Source: Prado023 sp963747335
GTDB lineage: Bacteria > Actinomycetota > Actinomycetes > S36-B12 > CAIYMF01
NCBI GenBank assembly: GCA_963747335.1
Contig: CAVVEV010000002.1
Location: forward strand, 62,001-126,000
Direction: 5' to 3'
DNA length: 64,000 nt
The stretch's first letter is position 1. Each line of letters starts with the position of its first letter. Under the pieces are notes generated by a model, which searched no databases, was not told the DNA's origin, and saw nothing but the letters and a program-made list of their open reading frames with translations. The translations under genes were made by a program, and so were the position numbers. Shown here piece by piece: positions 44,538 through 52,370 of this stretch.

Positions 44538-45013
44538 GCTTGACCCAACGTCGCGGGGGACCCAGCGCTTCCCGACAGCTGTGCCCCATCGCCGTGGCAA
44601 GCCGCGCACACTCCATGGACGGCCAGGTGGGACACGTCGACAGAGAACCCCACGGACTGCTCCAACGTGGCCGCCAGCGACGCTGCCACCGAGACCGGCT
44701 GCTGGCCGATGGCACCACAGCTGGTGCACACCAGGTGCACATGGGGCTCCTCGTCGACCGAGTGGTAGGTGGGCGAGCCGTGGTGCAGGTGGGCGTGCGT
44801 CACGAGCCCGGCCTCGTCGAGGGCCTCGAGGGTGCGGTAGATCGTCGACAGGCTCACGTCGGGCATGGTCCGCTGGACCTCGGCGGCCAACCCGTCAACC
44901 GTGGCGTGCCCAGCCTCGAACAGCGCCTGGAGGACGGCACGGCGCTGGGCAGTGCTGCGCAGGCCGGAGGAGCGCAACCGGGCATCCCAGTCCGGGCGCA
45001 GCGCGCCTGCCAT
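44534..45013 (-). CDS. Fur family metalloregulator
   Basis: A 159-residue repressor. The winged helix reads STAQRRAVLQALFEAGHATV and SLSTIYRTLEALDEAGLV. The metal and structural sites include HLHHGSPTYH at 75-84, HVHLVCTSCG with Cys96 and Cys99, and Cys136/Cys139 in HGVCAACH. The two CxxC pairs fit a structural zinc, and Fur, Zur or PerR cannot be told apart with confidence. It lies in the same operon as nitrobindin and the Fe-S factor YgfZ, which would suit iron or zinc control. It is separated from nitrobindin by two bases. Confidence 0.94.
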   Translation of the reverse strand: MAGALRPDWDARLRSSGLRSTAQRRAVLQALFEAGHATVDGLAAEVQRTMPDVSLSTIYRTLEALDEAGLVTHAHLHHGSPTYHSVDEEPHVHLVCTSCGAIGQQPVSVAASLAATLEQSVGFSVDVSHLAVHGVCAACHGDGAQLSGSAGSPATLGQA

Positions 45014-45015
45014 GG

Positions 45016-45546
45016 CTAGGGCGCGGTCCCGTCAGGGATCGGCTCGAGTGCGATGGCGAGGTGGTTGCTGATCGGGTGACCCATCGCGGCCATGTCGTAG
45101 GTGCTCAGCAGCTTCCCGTCGACGAGGCCGTAGAGACGGTGCCCCGCCGTGACCTCCTTGGCCGACTCCGTGCGCACCACCGCATCCGTGGTGAGCTCGA
45201 TCCGGGCGCCGATCACACGCGCGTCGTGGATCCCGGTGACCTCGACATGCCCGACCCACACCTCGACGAAGCCGGTGGGATGGGCCAGCAGGAGCTCCAC
45301 GCCGTTGTCCGGGCGGGGGCGCCAGTAGCCGGACTCGGTGGCCGACCGTCGGATGCGCTCGTTGTTCTCATCGAGGATCCAGGACACGGAGCGGTACTCG
45401 AGGAAGGGTCGACCGTCGCTGGCGAACTCCACGACCTGCTCGTAGCGGAAGGGTTCGACATCGGGGTAGCCACCCTCACCGATCCCACCCCAGCGGCCGA
45501 TCAGCCAGGAGAGATGGGCCAACTCGACGGGGAGCGGCCCGCCCAC
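45016..45546 (-). CDS. Heme-binding nitrobindin-like beta-barrel (FABP-like, DUF1794)
   Basis: A 176-residue protein with the GxWxGxGxG signature at SWLIGRWGGIGEGGYP and the pattern RPFLEYRSVSWILD, RIRRSATESGYWRP, VELLLAHPTGFVEVWVGH. A C-terminal His is in MGHPISNHLAIALE, where nitrobindins carry the heme ligand. It could bind heme and handle nitric oxide or peroxynitrite; this is known for relatives and inferred here. GTG 45546 is two bases after the stop of the upstream 35-residue peptide, indicating coupling. Confidence 0.92.
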   Translation of the reverse strand: MGGPLPVELAHLSWLIGRWGGIGEGGYPDVEPFRYEQVVEFASDGRPFLEYRSVSWILDENNERIRRSATESGYWRPRPDNGVELLLAHPTGFVEVWVGHVEVTGIHDARVIGARIELTTDAVVRTESAKEVTAGHRLYGLVDGKLLSTYDMAAMGHPISNHLAIALEPIPDGTAP

Positions 45547-45548
45547 GC

Positions 45549-45656
45549 TCAGGACTGGCCCCTGTACAGCTTGTACACGACGTAGCCCGCGAACCAGACG
45601 ATCACGATGCTGACGAGCACCAACAGGGTGGCGAAGAAGATCTCGATGGCGTCCAC
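45549..45656 (-). CDS. 35-residue single-span membrane peptide upstream of nitrobindin
   Basis: Starts at GTG 45656 and reads VDAIEIFFATLLVLVSIVIV, then WFAGYVVYKLYRGQS and stop. One membrane helix is followed by a short basic tail, a format I associate with tiny conserved actinobacterial peptides at this locus (a W-F-A-G-x-x-V-Y-K-L-x-x-G-Q tail). It is separated from the nitrobindin start by only two bases and so heads the operon with fur and ygfZ. Function unknown; it could anchor or sense at the membrane. Confidence 0.7.
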   Translation of the reverse strand: MDAIEIFFATLLVLVSIVIVWFAGYVVYKLYRGQS

Positions 45657-45741
45657 GGTCGAAGTCTAGCCCCGGGTCGCCATGGCGACCGATGTGCGGG
45701 CGGCGGTGGCCGGGTCGATCATCGAGTGCCAGTGTTGGCCC

Positions 45742-46110
45742 ATGACGCGCAGCCTCGTGATCAAGTGCACCACGACCGATCCGGAGCCCTGCTCCCAGGC
45801 CTTCACGGTGGCCGCGACGGCCCTCGCAGGGGGCGCCCGGGTCTCGCTGTGGCTCACCGGCGACGCGACGCACCTTGCCAGGGCAGGGCGTGCTGAGGCC
45901 GTCGTCCTGCCGCTGGCCGCCCCGTTGGCCGACCTGCGTGATGCCGTGCTCGCCGAGGGGACGTTGACGGTGTGCACCCAGTGCGCAGCGCGGCGGGAGC
46001 TCACCGCGGCCGACCTTCTCCCGGGAGTTCGCCTGGCGGGGGCGGCGACGTTCGTCGAGGAGATCCTCGCCGAGGGCACCCAGGCCCTGGTCTACGGCGC
46101 CGGGGGCTGA
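45742..46110 (+). CDS. DsrE family protein
   Basis: A 122-residue protein of the DsrE/DsrF-like fold: LVIKCTTTDPEPCSQAFTVA, GARVSLWLTGDATHLAR, LRDAVLAEGTLTVCTQCAAR and FVEEILAEGTQALVYG. The CTQC pair is notable, since family members can carry a sulfur-handling Cys. ATG 45742 is chosen over in-frame upstream starts because the family opens TRSLVIKCT. It is divergent from the nitrobindin operon; its promoter shares the 85 bases between them. Confidence 0.85.
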   Translation: MTRSLVIKCTTTDPEPCSQAFTVAATALAGGARVSLWLTGDATHLARAGRAEAVVLPLAAPLADLRDAVLAEGTLTVCTQCAARRELTAADLLPGVRLAGAATFVEEILAEGTQALVYGAGG

Positions 46111-46142
46111 CGCGTAGCGCCCCGCGGCCTTGCTCCCATCCA

Positions 46143-46178
46143 GACGATCTGCTCCCGTACGAACGGGAGCAGATCGTC
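46143..46178. terminator. Bidirectional hairpin between convergent dsrE-like and DUF4395 genes
   Basis: A perfect 16-bp stem, GACGATCTGCTCCCGT at 46143-46158 and its complement at 46163-46178, closing an ACGA tetraloop. It lies midway between two convergent stops. A further partial copy (GAACGGGAACAGATC) follows at about 46180-46195. Confidence 0.85.
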
Positions 46179-46205
46179 GGAACGGGAACAGATCCGGGGC
46201 CGGGC

Positions 46206-46664
46206 TCAGCTGCGACGAAGGCGCTGGGCGCGCAGGTAGATCTCGCACCCGATGCAGAAGTCGAACGCGGCGTTGAGGAACGCAGCCGCCAGCGCGAAGC
46301 CGATCGCGCCCAGTGCCAACCACTGGGCCCCGAGGGCGAAGCCCAGGAGCCCGACCAGGCTGAAGGCCAACCCGCAGGCCTGCGCGAACCTCGGAGCTGC
46401 CGGGTCCTCCAGGTACTCCGGGGCGGACAGGCGCGGGCGGACGAGGCGCTTGAACAGCAGTCCGTAGGGCTGGCGGGCGGGGCCGGCGAAGGACCCGATC
46501 GCGAAGACGACAGCCTGCAGGGCGAGAAGGACGGGCGAGGCGAGCACCAGTGCTGCCGAGAGGACGACGGTGGTGATCGCTGCACCGAACCGTGGGCCAC
46601 GGGGGTCGATCCCCGTCGGGCGGTCGGTGGCGGACGTCAACGAGGACGTGGACAGTGTGGTCAT
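46206..46664 (-). CDS. DUF4395 family membrane protein
   Basis: A 152-residue protein with about four membrane helices (AAITTVVLSAALVLASPVLL, ALQAVVFAIGSFAG, CGLAFSLVGLLGFALGAQWL, AIGFALAAAFLNAAFDFC) and a C-terminal CIGC pair (FCIGCEIYLRAQ). Family members accompany sulfurtransferase and thioredoxin genes and probably act in membrane thiol or sulfur chemistry. GGAGAG lies six bases before ATG 46664. The Cys-rich leader peptide lies just upstream. The usual rhodanese partner is not adjacent here. Confidence 0.88.
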   Translation of the reverse strand: MTTLSTSSLTSATDRPTGIDPRGPRFGAAITTVVLSAALVLASPVLLALQAVVFAIGSFAGPARQPYGLLFKRLVRPRLSAPEYLEDPAAPRFAQACGLAFSLVGLLGFALGAQWLALGAIGFALAAAFLNAAFDFCIGCEIYLRAQRLRRS

Positions 46665-46717
46665 GGGTCTCTCCGGGTCTGTGGATGCGCAGGACTGGGT
46701 CAGGGCGAGCGGATGAC

Positions 46718-46795
46718 TCAGGGCATTCGACACAGACAGGTGCCCACGCGGCAGTGGTCGATGACCCGCCGCTTGGTGAGGAGCACCCGATACAT
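46718..46795 (-). CDS. Cys-rich leader peptide, Ms5788A family
   Basis: A 25-codon frame, ATG 46795 to TGA 46718, encoding MYRVLLTKRRVIDHCRVGTC then LCRMP. The R-x-I-D-H-C-R-V-x-x-x-L-C-R core is that of the Cys-rich leader peptides found before sulfur genes in actinomycetes, including the one before DUF4395 in mycobacteria. Cysteines are at positions 15, 20 and 22. Slow decoding at Cys codons is expected to control the downstream DUF4395 gene, 53 bases away. A TATCCT box lies about 13-15 bases before the ATG, so the message may be leaderless. Confidence 0.85.
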   Translation of the reverse strand: MYRVLLTKRRVIDHCRVGTCLCRMP

Positions 46796-46906
46796 GAGGC
46801 AAGGATAGCCTCATGCACCGTTCGGTGGGCGACCGTTCCACATCGTGAGACGTGAGGTCGGGCGGTGCGGGCAGAACCCGGACGGAACTCGTGACAGGCT
46901 GGGGTC

Positions 46907-47734
46907 ATGGCGACTCCCACGAAGCGCACACCCACCCCCGACACCGACGACACCCACCTGAGGCTGGCCGTCCTGATCGACGCCGACAACGCCCAGGCGA
47001 CCGTGATCGAGGCCCTGCTGGCCGAGGTGGCGCGCTTCGGTGACGCGACCGTGCGCCGCATCTACGGGGACTTCACGGCCCCGACGAGCGCGTCGTGGAA
47101 GAAGGTCCTGCAACGAAACGCGATCAAGCCGGTCCAGCAGTTCGCGTACTCCACGGGCAAGAACTCGACCGACAGCACGCTGATCATCGACGCCATGGAC
47201 CTGCTCTACACGGGCAACTTCGACGGCTTCGCCCTGGTCACCAGCGACAGCGACTTCACCGGGCTGGCGATGCGCCTGCGCGAGGAGGGGCTGATGGTCT
47301 TCGGGTTCGGCGAGAAGAAGACCCCGGAGGCGTTCCGCAACGCCTGCCACCGGTTCGTGTTCGTCGAGGTGCTGCGCAACGGCGGTTCGGACATCGAGCC
47401 CGAGCAGCCGGAGGCCGATGCCGCCTCAGGCTCGGGCAGGTCCCCGGCCGCGACCGCGGCGAAGGGTGCCGACACGTCCGCCGCAGCGGCACGACCCAAG
47501 CTGCCGAAGAAGTTCGTCCTGAGCGCGCTCGAGCAGTCGGTGGACGACGAGGGCTGGGCGCACCTGGGCACGTTCGGCAACTACCTGAACAAGCTGCAGC
47601 CCGACTTCGATCCCCGGCTGTACGGCTACAAGAAGCTCTCGGACCTCGTGCGCGACCGTACCGACCTGTTCACCACTGAGGAACGCCGATCGTCCGGCTC
47701 CAACCAGAAGGTCCTGTACCTGCGGGCACGCTGA
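46907..47734 (+). CDS. NYN domain protein with OST-HTH/LOTUS domain
   Basis: A 275-residue protein. The N-terminal NYN (PIN-like) nuclease domain has acidic residues in LRLAVLIDADNAQ, GKNSTDSTLIIDAMDLLYTG and VTSDSDFTGLAMRLRE. After a Ser/Ala-rich linker at about 165-200 there is an OST-HTH/LOTUS domain (FVLSALEQSVDDEGWAHLGT, YGYKKLSDLVRDRTDLF) that in other proteins binds RNA, including G-rich RNA. The pair is widespread in bacteria and probably acts on RNA. Its target is unknown. Confidence 0.92.
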   Translation: MATPTKRTPTPDTDDTHLRLAVLIDADNAQATVIEALLAEVARFGDATVRRIYGDFTAPTSASWKKVLQRNAIKPVQQFAYSTGKNSTDSTLIIDAMDLLYTGNFDGFALVTSDSDFTGLAMRLREEGLMVFGFGEKKTPEAFRNACHRFVFVEVLRNGGSDIEPEQPEADAASGSGRSPAATAAKGADTSAAAARPKLPKKFVLSALEQSVDDEGWAHLGTFGNYLNKLQPDFDPRLYGYKKLSDLVRDRTDLFTTEERRSSGSNQKVLYLRAR

Positions 47735-47831
47735 ACCGGGGCGCGACGGCGTACCTGCAGGCGCGAGGAACCCGCACCGCGAACGGGCGCCCACCCGGCG
47801 CCGGCAGGGGCATCGGTGCTAGCAATGGGCC

Positions 47832-49382
47832 ATGACCGCATCGGGTGACCCCACGCCCCTGGACATCGGCTCCCTGACAGTCGACGCGCTGCCTGCCGTG
47901 GCCCGGCTCGGGCGGCCGATCACCCTCCCGACGGAGACCCTGGAGCGGGTCGCCGCGGGCCGTCGGCACATCGAGGGCCTGGCCGAGCGTCCAGAGCCCA
48001 CCTACGGGGTCTCCACCGGGTTCGGCGCCCTGGCCACCGTGGCGATCCCCCCGGAGCGCCGCGCGGCCCTCCAGGTGAGCCTGACGCGTTCGCACGCAGC
48101 CGGGATCGGACCGCTGGTCGAGCCCACCACGGTGCGCGCGATGATGACGCTGCGGCTGCACACCCTGAGCACCGGCCGGACCGGCGTGCGCCCCGAGGTG
48201 GTCACCGCCCTGGCCGCCCTGCTCAACGCGGGGATCGTCCCGGCCGTGCACGAGTACGGCTCGCTGGGCTGCAGCGGGGACCTCGCCCCGTTGGCCCACG
48301 TCGCGGTCGTCCTGCAGGGAGAGGGGCACGTGGTCAGCGCCGATGGGACGATCCGCCCCGCGGCGGCCGCCCTGGCCGAGGCGGGCCTCGAGCCCGTGGT
48401 CCTGGCCGAGAAGGAGGGGCTGGCCCTCATCAACGGCACCGACGGGATGCTCGGGATGCTGGCCCTGGCTCTGGCCGATCTCGAGGATCTCGTCCGGGTC
48501 GCCGACATCACTGCGGCGATGAGCGTCGAGGCCCTCTTGGGGACGGACCGCGCCTTCGCGGCCGACCTGGTCGCGATGCGCCCGCACCCCGGCCAGGCCG
48601 CCTCCGCGGCGAACCTGCGCCGGCTGCTCGCCGGATCCCCGATCGTGGCCAGCCACCGGCACGACACGACCCACTTGGTCCAGGACGCCTACTCGATGCG
48701 ATGTGCGCCGCAGGTGGCCGGATCGGCACGCGACACCATGGCCCACGCCCACGGGGTCGCCGAGCGCGAGCTGGACTCGATCATCGACAACCCGGTGATC
48801 ACCGCCGACGGGCGTGTGGAGTCCAACGGCAACTTCCACGGAGCCCCCGTCGCCCATGTCCTGGACTTCCTGGCGATCCCGGTGGCCGACCTGGCGTCGA
48901 TCAGCGAGCGGCGCACCGACCGCCTGTTGGACCGCTCGCGCAACCAGGGCCTGCCGGCGTTCCTCGCCCACGAGGTCGGGGTCGACTCCGGCTACATGAT
49001 CGCCCACTACACAGCAGCGGGAATCGTCTCCGAGCTCAAGCGTTTGGCGGTCCCGGCCAGCGTCGACTCGATCCCCAGCTCGGCGATGCAGGAGGACCAC
49101 GTCTCGATGGGGTGGGCGGCCGGGCGCAAGCTCACCGCCGCAGTCCTCGGGCTGCGGCGAGTGCTGGCGATCGAATTGATCGTTGCCGGTCGCGGCCTGG
49201 ACCTGCGTGCCCCGCTGACCCCCGCACCGGGCACCGGGGCGGCACTCACCGCGCTGCGCACTGTGGTGGAGGGGCCCGGACCCGACCGGATCGTCTCCGA
49301 GGAGATCCAGGCGGCCGAGGCCCTGCTCGCCTCGAGAGACCTGCTCACCGCGGTCACCGCAGTGCTCGGCCCCCTCGACTGA
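47832..49382 (+). CDS. hutH: Histidine ammonia-lyase
   Basis: A 516-residue enzyme that converts histidine to urocanate and ammonia. The electrophilic MIO cofactor forms from a tripeptide that here is Cys147-Ser148-Gly149 in GSLGCSGDLAPLAH, rather than Ala-Ser-Gly; the Cys form is known from Streptomyces HutH. Other landmarks are YGVSTGFGAL, LTRSHAAGIG, INGTDGMLGML, QDAYSMRCAPQV and the Met/Glu segment PSSAMQEDHVSMG. It opens a four-gene hut operon. Confidence 0.97.
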   Translation: MTASGDPTPLDIGSLTVDALPAVARLGRPITLPTETLERVAAGRRHIEGLAERPEPTYGVSTGFGALATVAIPPERRAALQVSLTRSHAAGIGPLVEPTTVRAMMTLRLHTLSTGRTGVRPEVVTALAALLNAGIVPAVHEYGSLGCSGDLAPLAHVAVVLQGEGHVVSADGTIRPAAAALAEAGLEPVVLAEKEGLALINGTDGMLGMLALALADLEDLVRVADITAAMSVEALLGTDRAFAADLVAMRPHPGQAASAANLRRLLAGSPIVASHRHDTTHLVQDAYSMRCAPQVAGSARDTMAHAHGVAERELDSIIDNPVITADGRVESNGNFHGAPVAHVLDFLAIPVADLASISERRTDRLLDRSRNQGLPAFLAHEVGVDSGYMIAHYTAAGIVSELKRLAVPASVDSIPSSAMQEDHVSMGWAAGRKLTAAVLGLRRVLAIELIVAGRGLDLRAPLTPAPGTGAALTALRTVVEGPGPDRIVSEEIQAAEALLASRDLLTAVTAVLGPLD

Positions 49383-49410
49383 CCGATCGACTGACCGACA
49401 GGAGACGATC

Positions 49411-51087
49411 ATGGCCCACGACCTCGGCACCCCGGTCCCAGTCCGCGCTCCCCGCGGGACCGCCCGGACCGCCCTGGGCTGGCCGCAGGAGGCAGCCCTG
49501 CGGATGCTGCAGAACAACCTCGACCCCGAGGTCGCGGAGCACCCGGACTCGCTGGTGGTCTACGGCGGTACCGGCCGGGCGGCCCGCGACTGGCCCAGCT
49601 TCCACGCGTTGGTGCGCACACTGCGGACCTTGCGCGACGACGAGACGATGCTGGTCCAGTCGGGCAAGCCCGTGGGCGTGATGCGGACCCACGAGTGGGC
49701 GCCCCGCGTGCTCATCGCGAACTCCAACCTCGTCGGGGACTGGGCCACATGGCCGGAGTTCCGCCGCCTGGAGGCCCTGGGACTGACGATGTACGGGCAG
49801 ATGACCGCAGGCTCGTGGATCTACATCGGCACCCAGGGCATCGTCCAGGGCACCTACGAGACGTTCGCGGCGGTGGCCGCCAAGCGCTTCGGTGGCACCC
49901 TGGCCGGGACGCTCACCCTGACCGCCGGTTGCGGCGGGATGGGCGGGGCCCAGCCCCTGGCCGTCACGATGAACGAGGGCGCCTGCCTGATCGTCGACGT
50001 GGACGCCACCCGGCTGGCCCGGCGCGTCGAGCACCGCTACCTCGACGAGTGGACCGACGACCTCGACCTCGCCGTCGAGAAGGCCCTGGCCGCGAAGGCC
50101 GAGCGCCGCGGGCACAGCGTCGGCGTGGTCGGCAACGCCGCCGAGATCCTCCCGGAGCTCCTGCGCCGCGGCGTGCCTGCCGACATCGTCACCGACCAGA
50201 CCTCGGCCCACGACCCCCTGGCCTACTGCCCGATCGGGGTGACCGTCGAGCAGTGGCACGAGGCGGCGGCCGCGGATCCCCAGGGCTTCACCATCCGCGC
50301 CCGGGAGTCGATGGCCACGCACGTCGAGGCCATGGTCGGATTCATGGATGCGGGTGCCGAGGTCTTCGACTACGGCAACTCGATCCGCGGGGAGGCGCAG
50401 CTCGCCGGGTACGCCCGGGCGTTCGACTTCCCGGGCTTCGTGCCGGCCTACATCCGCCCGCTCTTCTGTGAGGGAAGGGGGCCGTTCCGCTGGGTGGCGC
50501 TGTCCGGGGACCCCGCGGACATCACCACGACCGACGAGGCGGTGCTCCGGCTCTTCCCCGACAACGAGCCGCTCGAGCGCTGGATCCGAGCCGCGGGACG
50601 GCGGATCGCCCACCAGGGCCTGCCCGCGCGGATCTGCTGGCTGGGCCAGGGCGAGCGGGCGGAGGCCGGCCTCATGTTCAACGATCTCGTGGCGACCGGT
50701 GCGGTCAGCGCCCCGATCGTGATCGGCCGCGACCACCTCGACACCGGGTCGGTGGCCTCGCCCTACCGGGAGACCGAGGCGATGCTCGACGGGTCGGATG
50801 CGATCGCTGACTGGCCGCTGCTCAACGCCCTGGTCAACACCGCCTCGGGCGCCTCCTGGGTGTCGATCCACCACGGTGGGGGCGTGGGCATCGGCCGATC
50901 GATCCACGCCGGCCAGGTGTCGGTCGCCGACGGCACTTCGCTGGCCGCGCAGAAGCTCGAGCGGGTCCTCACCAACGACCCCGCCATGGGCGTGATCCGG
51001 CACGTGGACTCGGGGTACGACATCGCCGCCCGCGTGGCTGCGGAGAAGGGCCTGCGGATCCCCATGAAGGAGGGGGACGCCCCGTGA
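49411..51087 (+). CDS. hutU: Urocanate hydratase
   Basis: A 558-residue NAD-dependent enzyme that turns urocanate into imidazolonepropionate. Conserved parts: LVVYGGTGRAARDW, VQSGKPVGVMRTHEWAPRVL, YGQMTAGSWIYIGTQGIVQ, LTAGCGGMGGAQPLA, TDQTSAHDPLAYCPIGV, and ICWLGQGERAEAGLMFNDLV, followed by SIHHGGGVGIGRSIHAGQ. The catalytic Cys region (SARIC-like, RICWLG) is intact. AGGAGA precedes the ATG. Its stop overlaps hutI. Confidence 0.97.
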   Translation: MAHDLGTPVPVRAPRGTARTALGWPQEAALRMLQNNLDPEVAEHPDSLVVYGGTGRAARDWPSFHALVRTLRTLRDDETMLVQSGKPVGVMRTHEWAPRVLIANSNLVGDWATWPEFRRLEALGLTMYGQMTAGSWIYIGTQGIVQGTYETFAAVAAKRFGGTLAGTLTLTAGCGGMGGAQPLAVTMNEGACLIVDVDATRLARRVEHRYLDEWTDDLDLAVEKALAAKAERRGHSVGVVGNAAEILPELLRRGVPADIVTDQTSAHDPLAYCPIGVTVEQWHEAAAADPQGFTIRARESMATHVEAMVGFMDAGAEVFDYGNSIRGEAQLAGYARAFDFPGFVPAYIRPLFCEGRGPFRWVALSGDPADITTTDEAVLRLFPDNEPLERWIRAAGRRIAHQGLPARICWLGQGERAEAGLMFNDLVATGAVSAPIVIGRDHLDTGSVASPYRETEAMLDGSDAIADWPLLNALVNTASGASWVSIHHGGGVGIGRSIHAGQVSVADGTSLAAQKLERVLTNDPAMGVIRHVDSGYDIAARVAAEKGLRIPMKEGDAP

Positions 51088-52370
51088 CGACAACGCTGCT
51101 CGACCGGATCGGGATGCTGGTCACGAACGACCCACTCGGCCGCACGCCCAGCACCTGCCGCGACGAATGGGCCCTGGGCATCCGCACTGATGCCGCGGTC
51201 GTCATCGAGGACCAGCGGATCGCGTGGATCGGGCCGTCGCGGGGGGCTCCTGCGGCCGATGAGCGCCACGACTGTGGCGGGGCGGCCGTGATCCCGGGGT
51301 TCGTGGACTCGCACGCGCATCTGGTGTTCGCCGGCGACCGGGCCGGGGAGTTCGCCGCCCGCATGGCGGGCACGCCGTACTCCGCGGGAGGGATCCGGTC
51401 GACCGTCGCGGCCACCCGCGCCGCCTCCGACGAGCAGCTGCGCGCCGGTGTGCGCCGGCTCGTCGGCGAGCTCACTCGCTCCGGGACGACCACGTTCGAG
51501 GTCAAGTCCGGGTACGGGCTGACCGTGGTCGACGAGGCCCGCGCCTGCCGGATCGCCGCCGAGTTCACCGACGAGGTCACGTTCCTGGGCGCGCACGTGG
51601 TGCCCGAGGAGTTCGGCGACGACCGTGCCGGCTACCTCGACCTCGTCACCGGGCCGATGCTCGCGGCCTGCGCCCCGCCAGCCCGATGGATCGACGCGTT
51701 CTGCGAGGACGGTGCCTTCGACGCCGAGGAGTCCCGTGCCGTGCTCGCGGCCGGTGCCGCTGCCGGCCTCGGCCTGCGGGTGCACGCCAACCAGCTGCGC
51801 CCTGGACCGGGGGTCGCGCTGGCCGTCGAGATGGGCGCCGCCTCGGCGGATCACTGCACCCACCTGACCGACACCGACATCGATGCCCTGGCCGCCTCCC
51901 GGACGGTCGCCACGCTCCTCCCGGGGGCTGAGTTCAGCACCCGCTCCCCGTACCCGGACGCCCGTCGGCTGCTGGACGCCGGTGCCCTCATCGCGCTGGC
52001 GACCGACTGCAACCCGGGAAGCTCGTTCACCACCTCGATGCCGTTCTGCATCGCCCTGGCCGTGCGCGAGATGGGGCTGACCCCCGCCGAGGCCATGTGC
52101 GCCTCGACCCGCGGCGGCTCGCGTGCGCTGCGCCGCGACGACGTGGGCCGGATCAGGGTCGGCGGTCCGGCCGACCTGGTCCTGCTGGCCGCCCCCAGCT
52201 ACGTGCACCTCGCCTACCGACCCGGAGTGGACCTGGTCGACACGGTCTGGCGTGCAGGCCACCGCGTCCCGGGGCGCTCGGGGAGCACCTGTGCGACAGG
52301 GGAGACCGCCGAGCGGCCCCCAGCCGGACGGGAGCCGGCGCATGCTGACGGTGACGTGGCCGATGGCTGA
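51084..52370 (+). CDS. hutI: Imidazolonepropionase
   Basis: A 428-residue amidohydrolase that opens the imidazolone ring to formiminoglutamate. Metal-binding HxH is in FVDSHAHLVFAGDR, followed by the substrate-binding RAGEF-like ARMAGTPYSAGGI, KSGYGLTVVDEARACRIA, LRVHANQLRPGPG, the His in ASADHCTHL and the Asp in LATDCNPGSS. GTG 51084 overlaps the hutU stop by four bases. The last 25-30 residues are low-complexity and overlap the hutG start. Confidence 0.96.
   Translation: MTTTLLDRIGMLVTNDPLGRTPSTCRDEWALGIRTDAAVVIEDQRIAWIGPSRGAPAADERHDCGGAAVIPGFVDSHAHLVFAGDRAGEFAARMAGTPYSAGGIRSTVAATRAASDEQLRAGVRRLVGELTRSGTTTFEVKSGYGLTVVDEARACRIAAEFTDEVTFLGAHVVPEEFGDDRAGYLDLVTGPMLAACAPPARWIDAFCEDGAFDAEESRAVLAAGAAAGLGLRVHANQLRPGPGVALAVEMGAASADHCTHLTDTDIDALAASRTVATLLPGAEFSTRSPYPDARRLLDAGALIALATDCNPGSSFTTSMPFCIALAVREMGLTPAEAMCASTRGGSRALRRDDVGRIRVGGPADLVLLAAPSYVHLAYRPGVDLVDTVWRAGHRVPGRSGSTCATGETAERPPAGREPAHADGDVADG

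Noticed and set aside
48240..48300. HutH as a dead enzyme because the MIO tripeptide lacks Ala
   Set aside because: The Cys-Ser-Gly form occurs in Streptomyces HutH, and the rest of the active site and the operon are intact.
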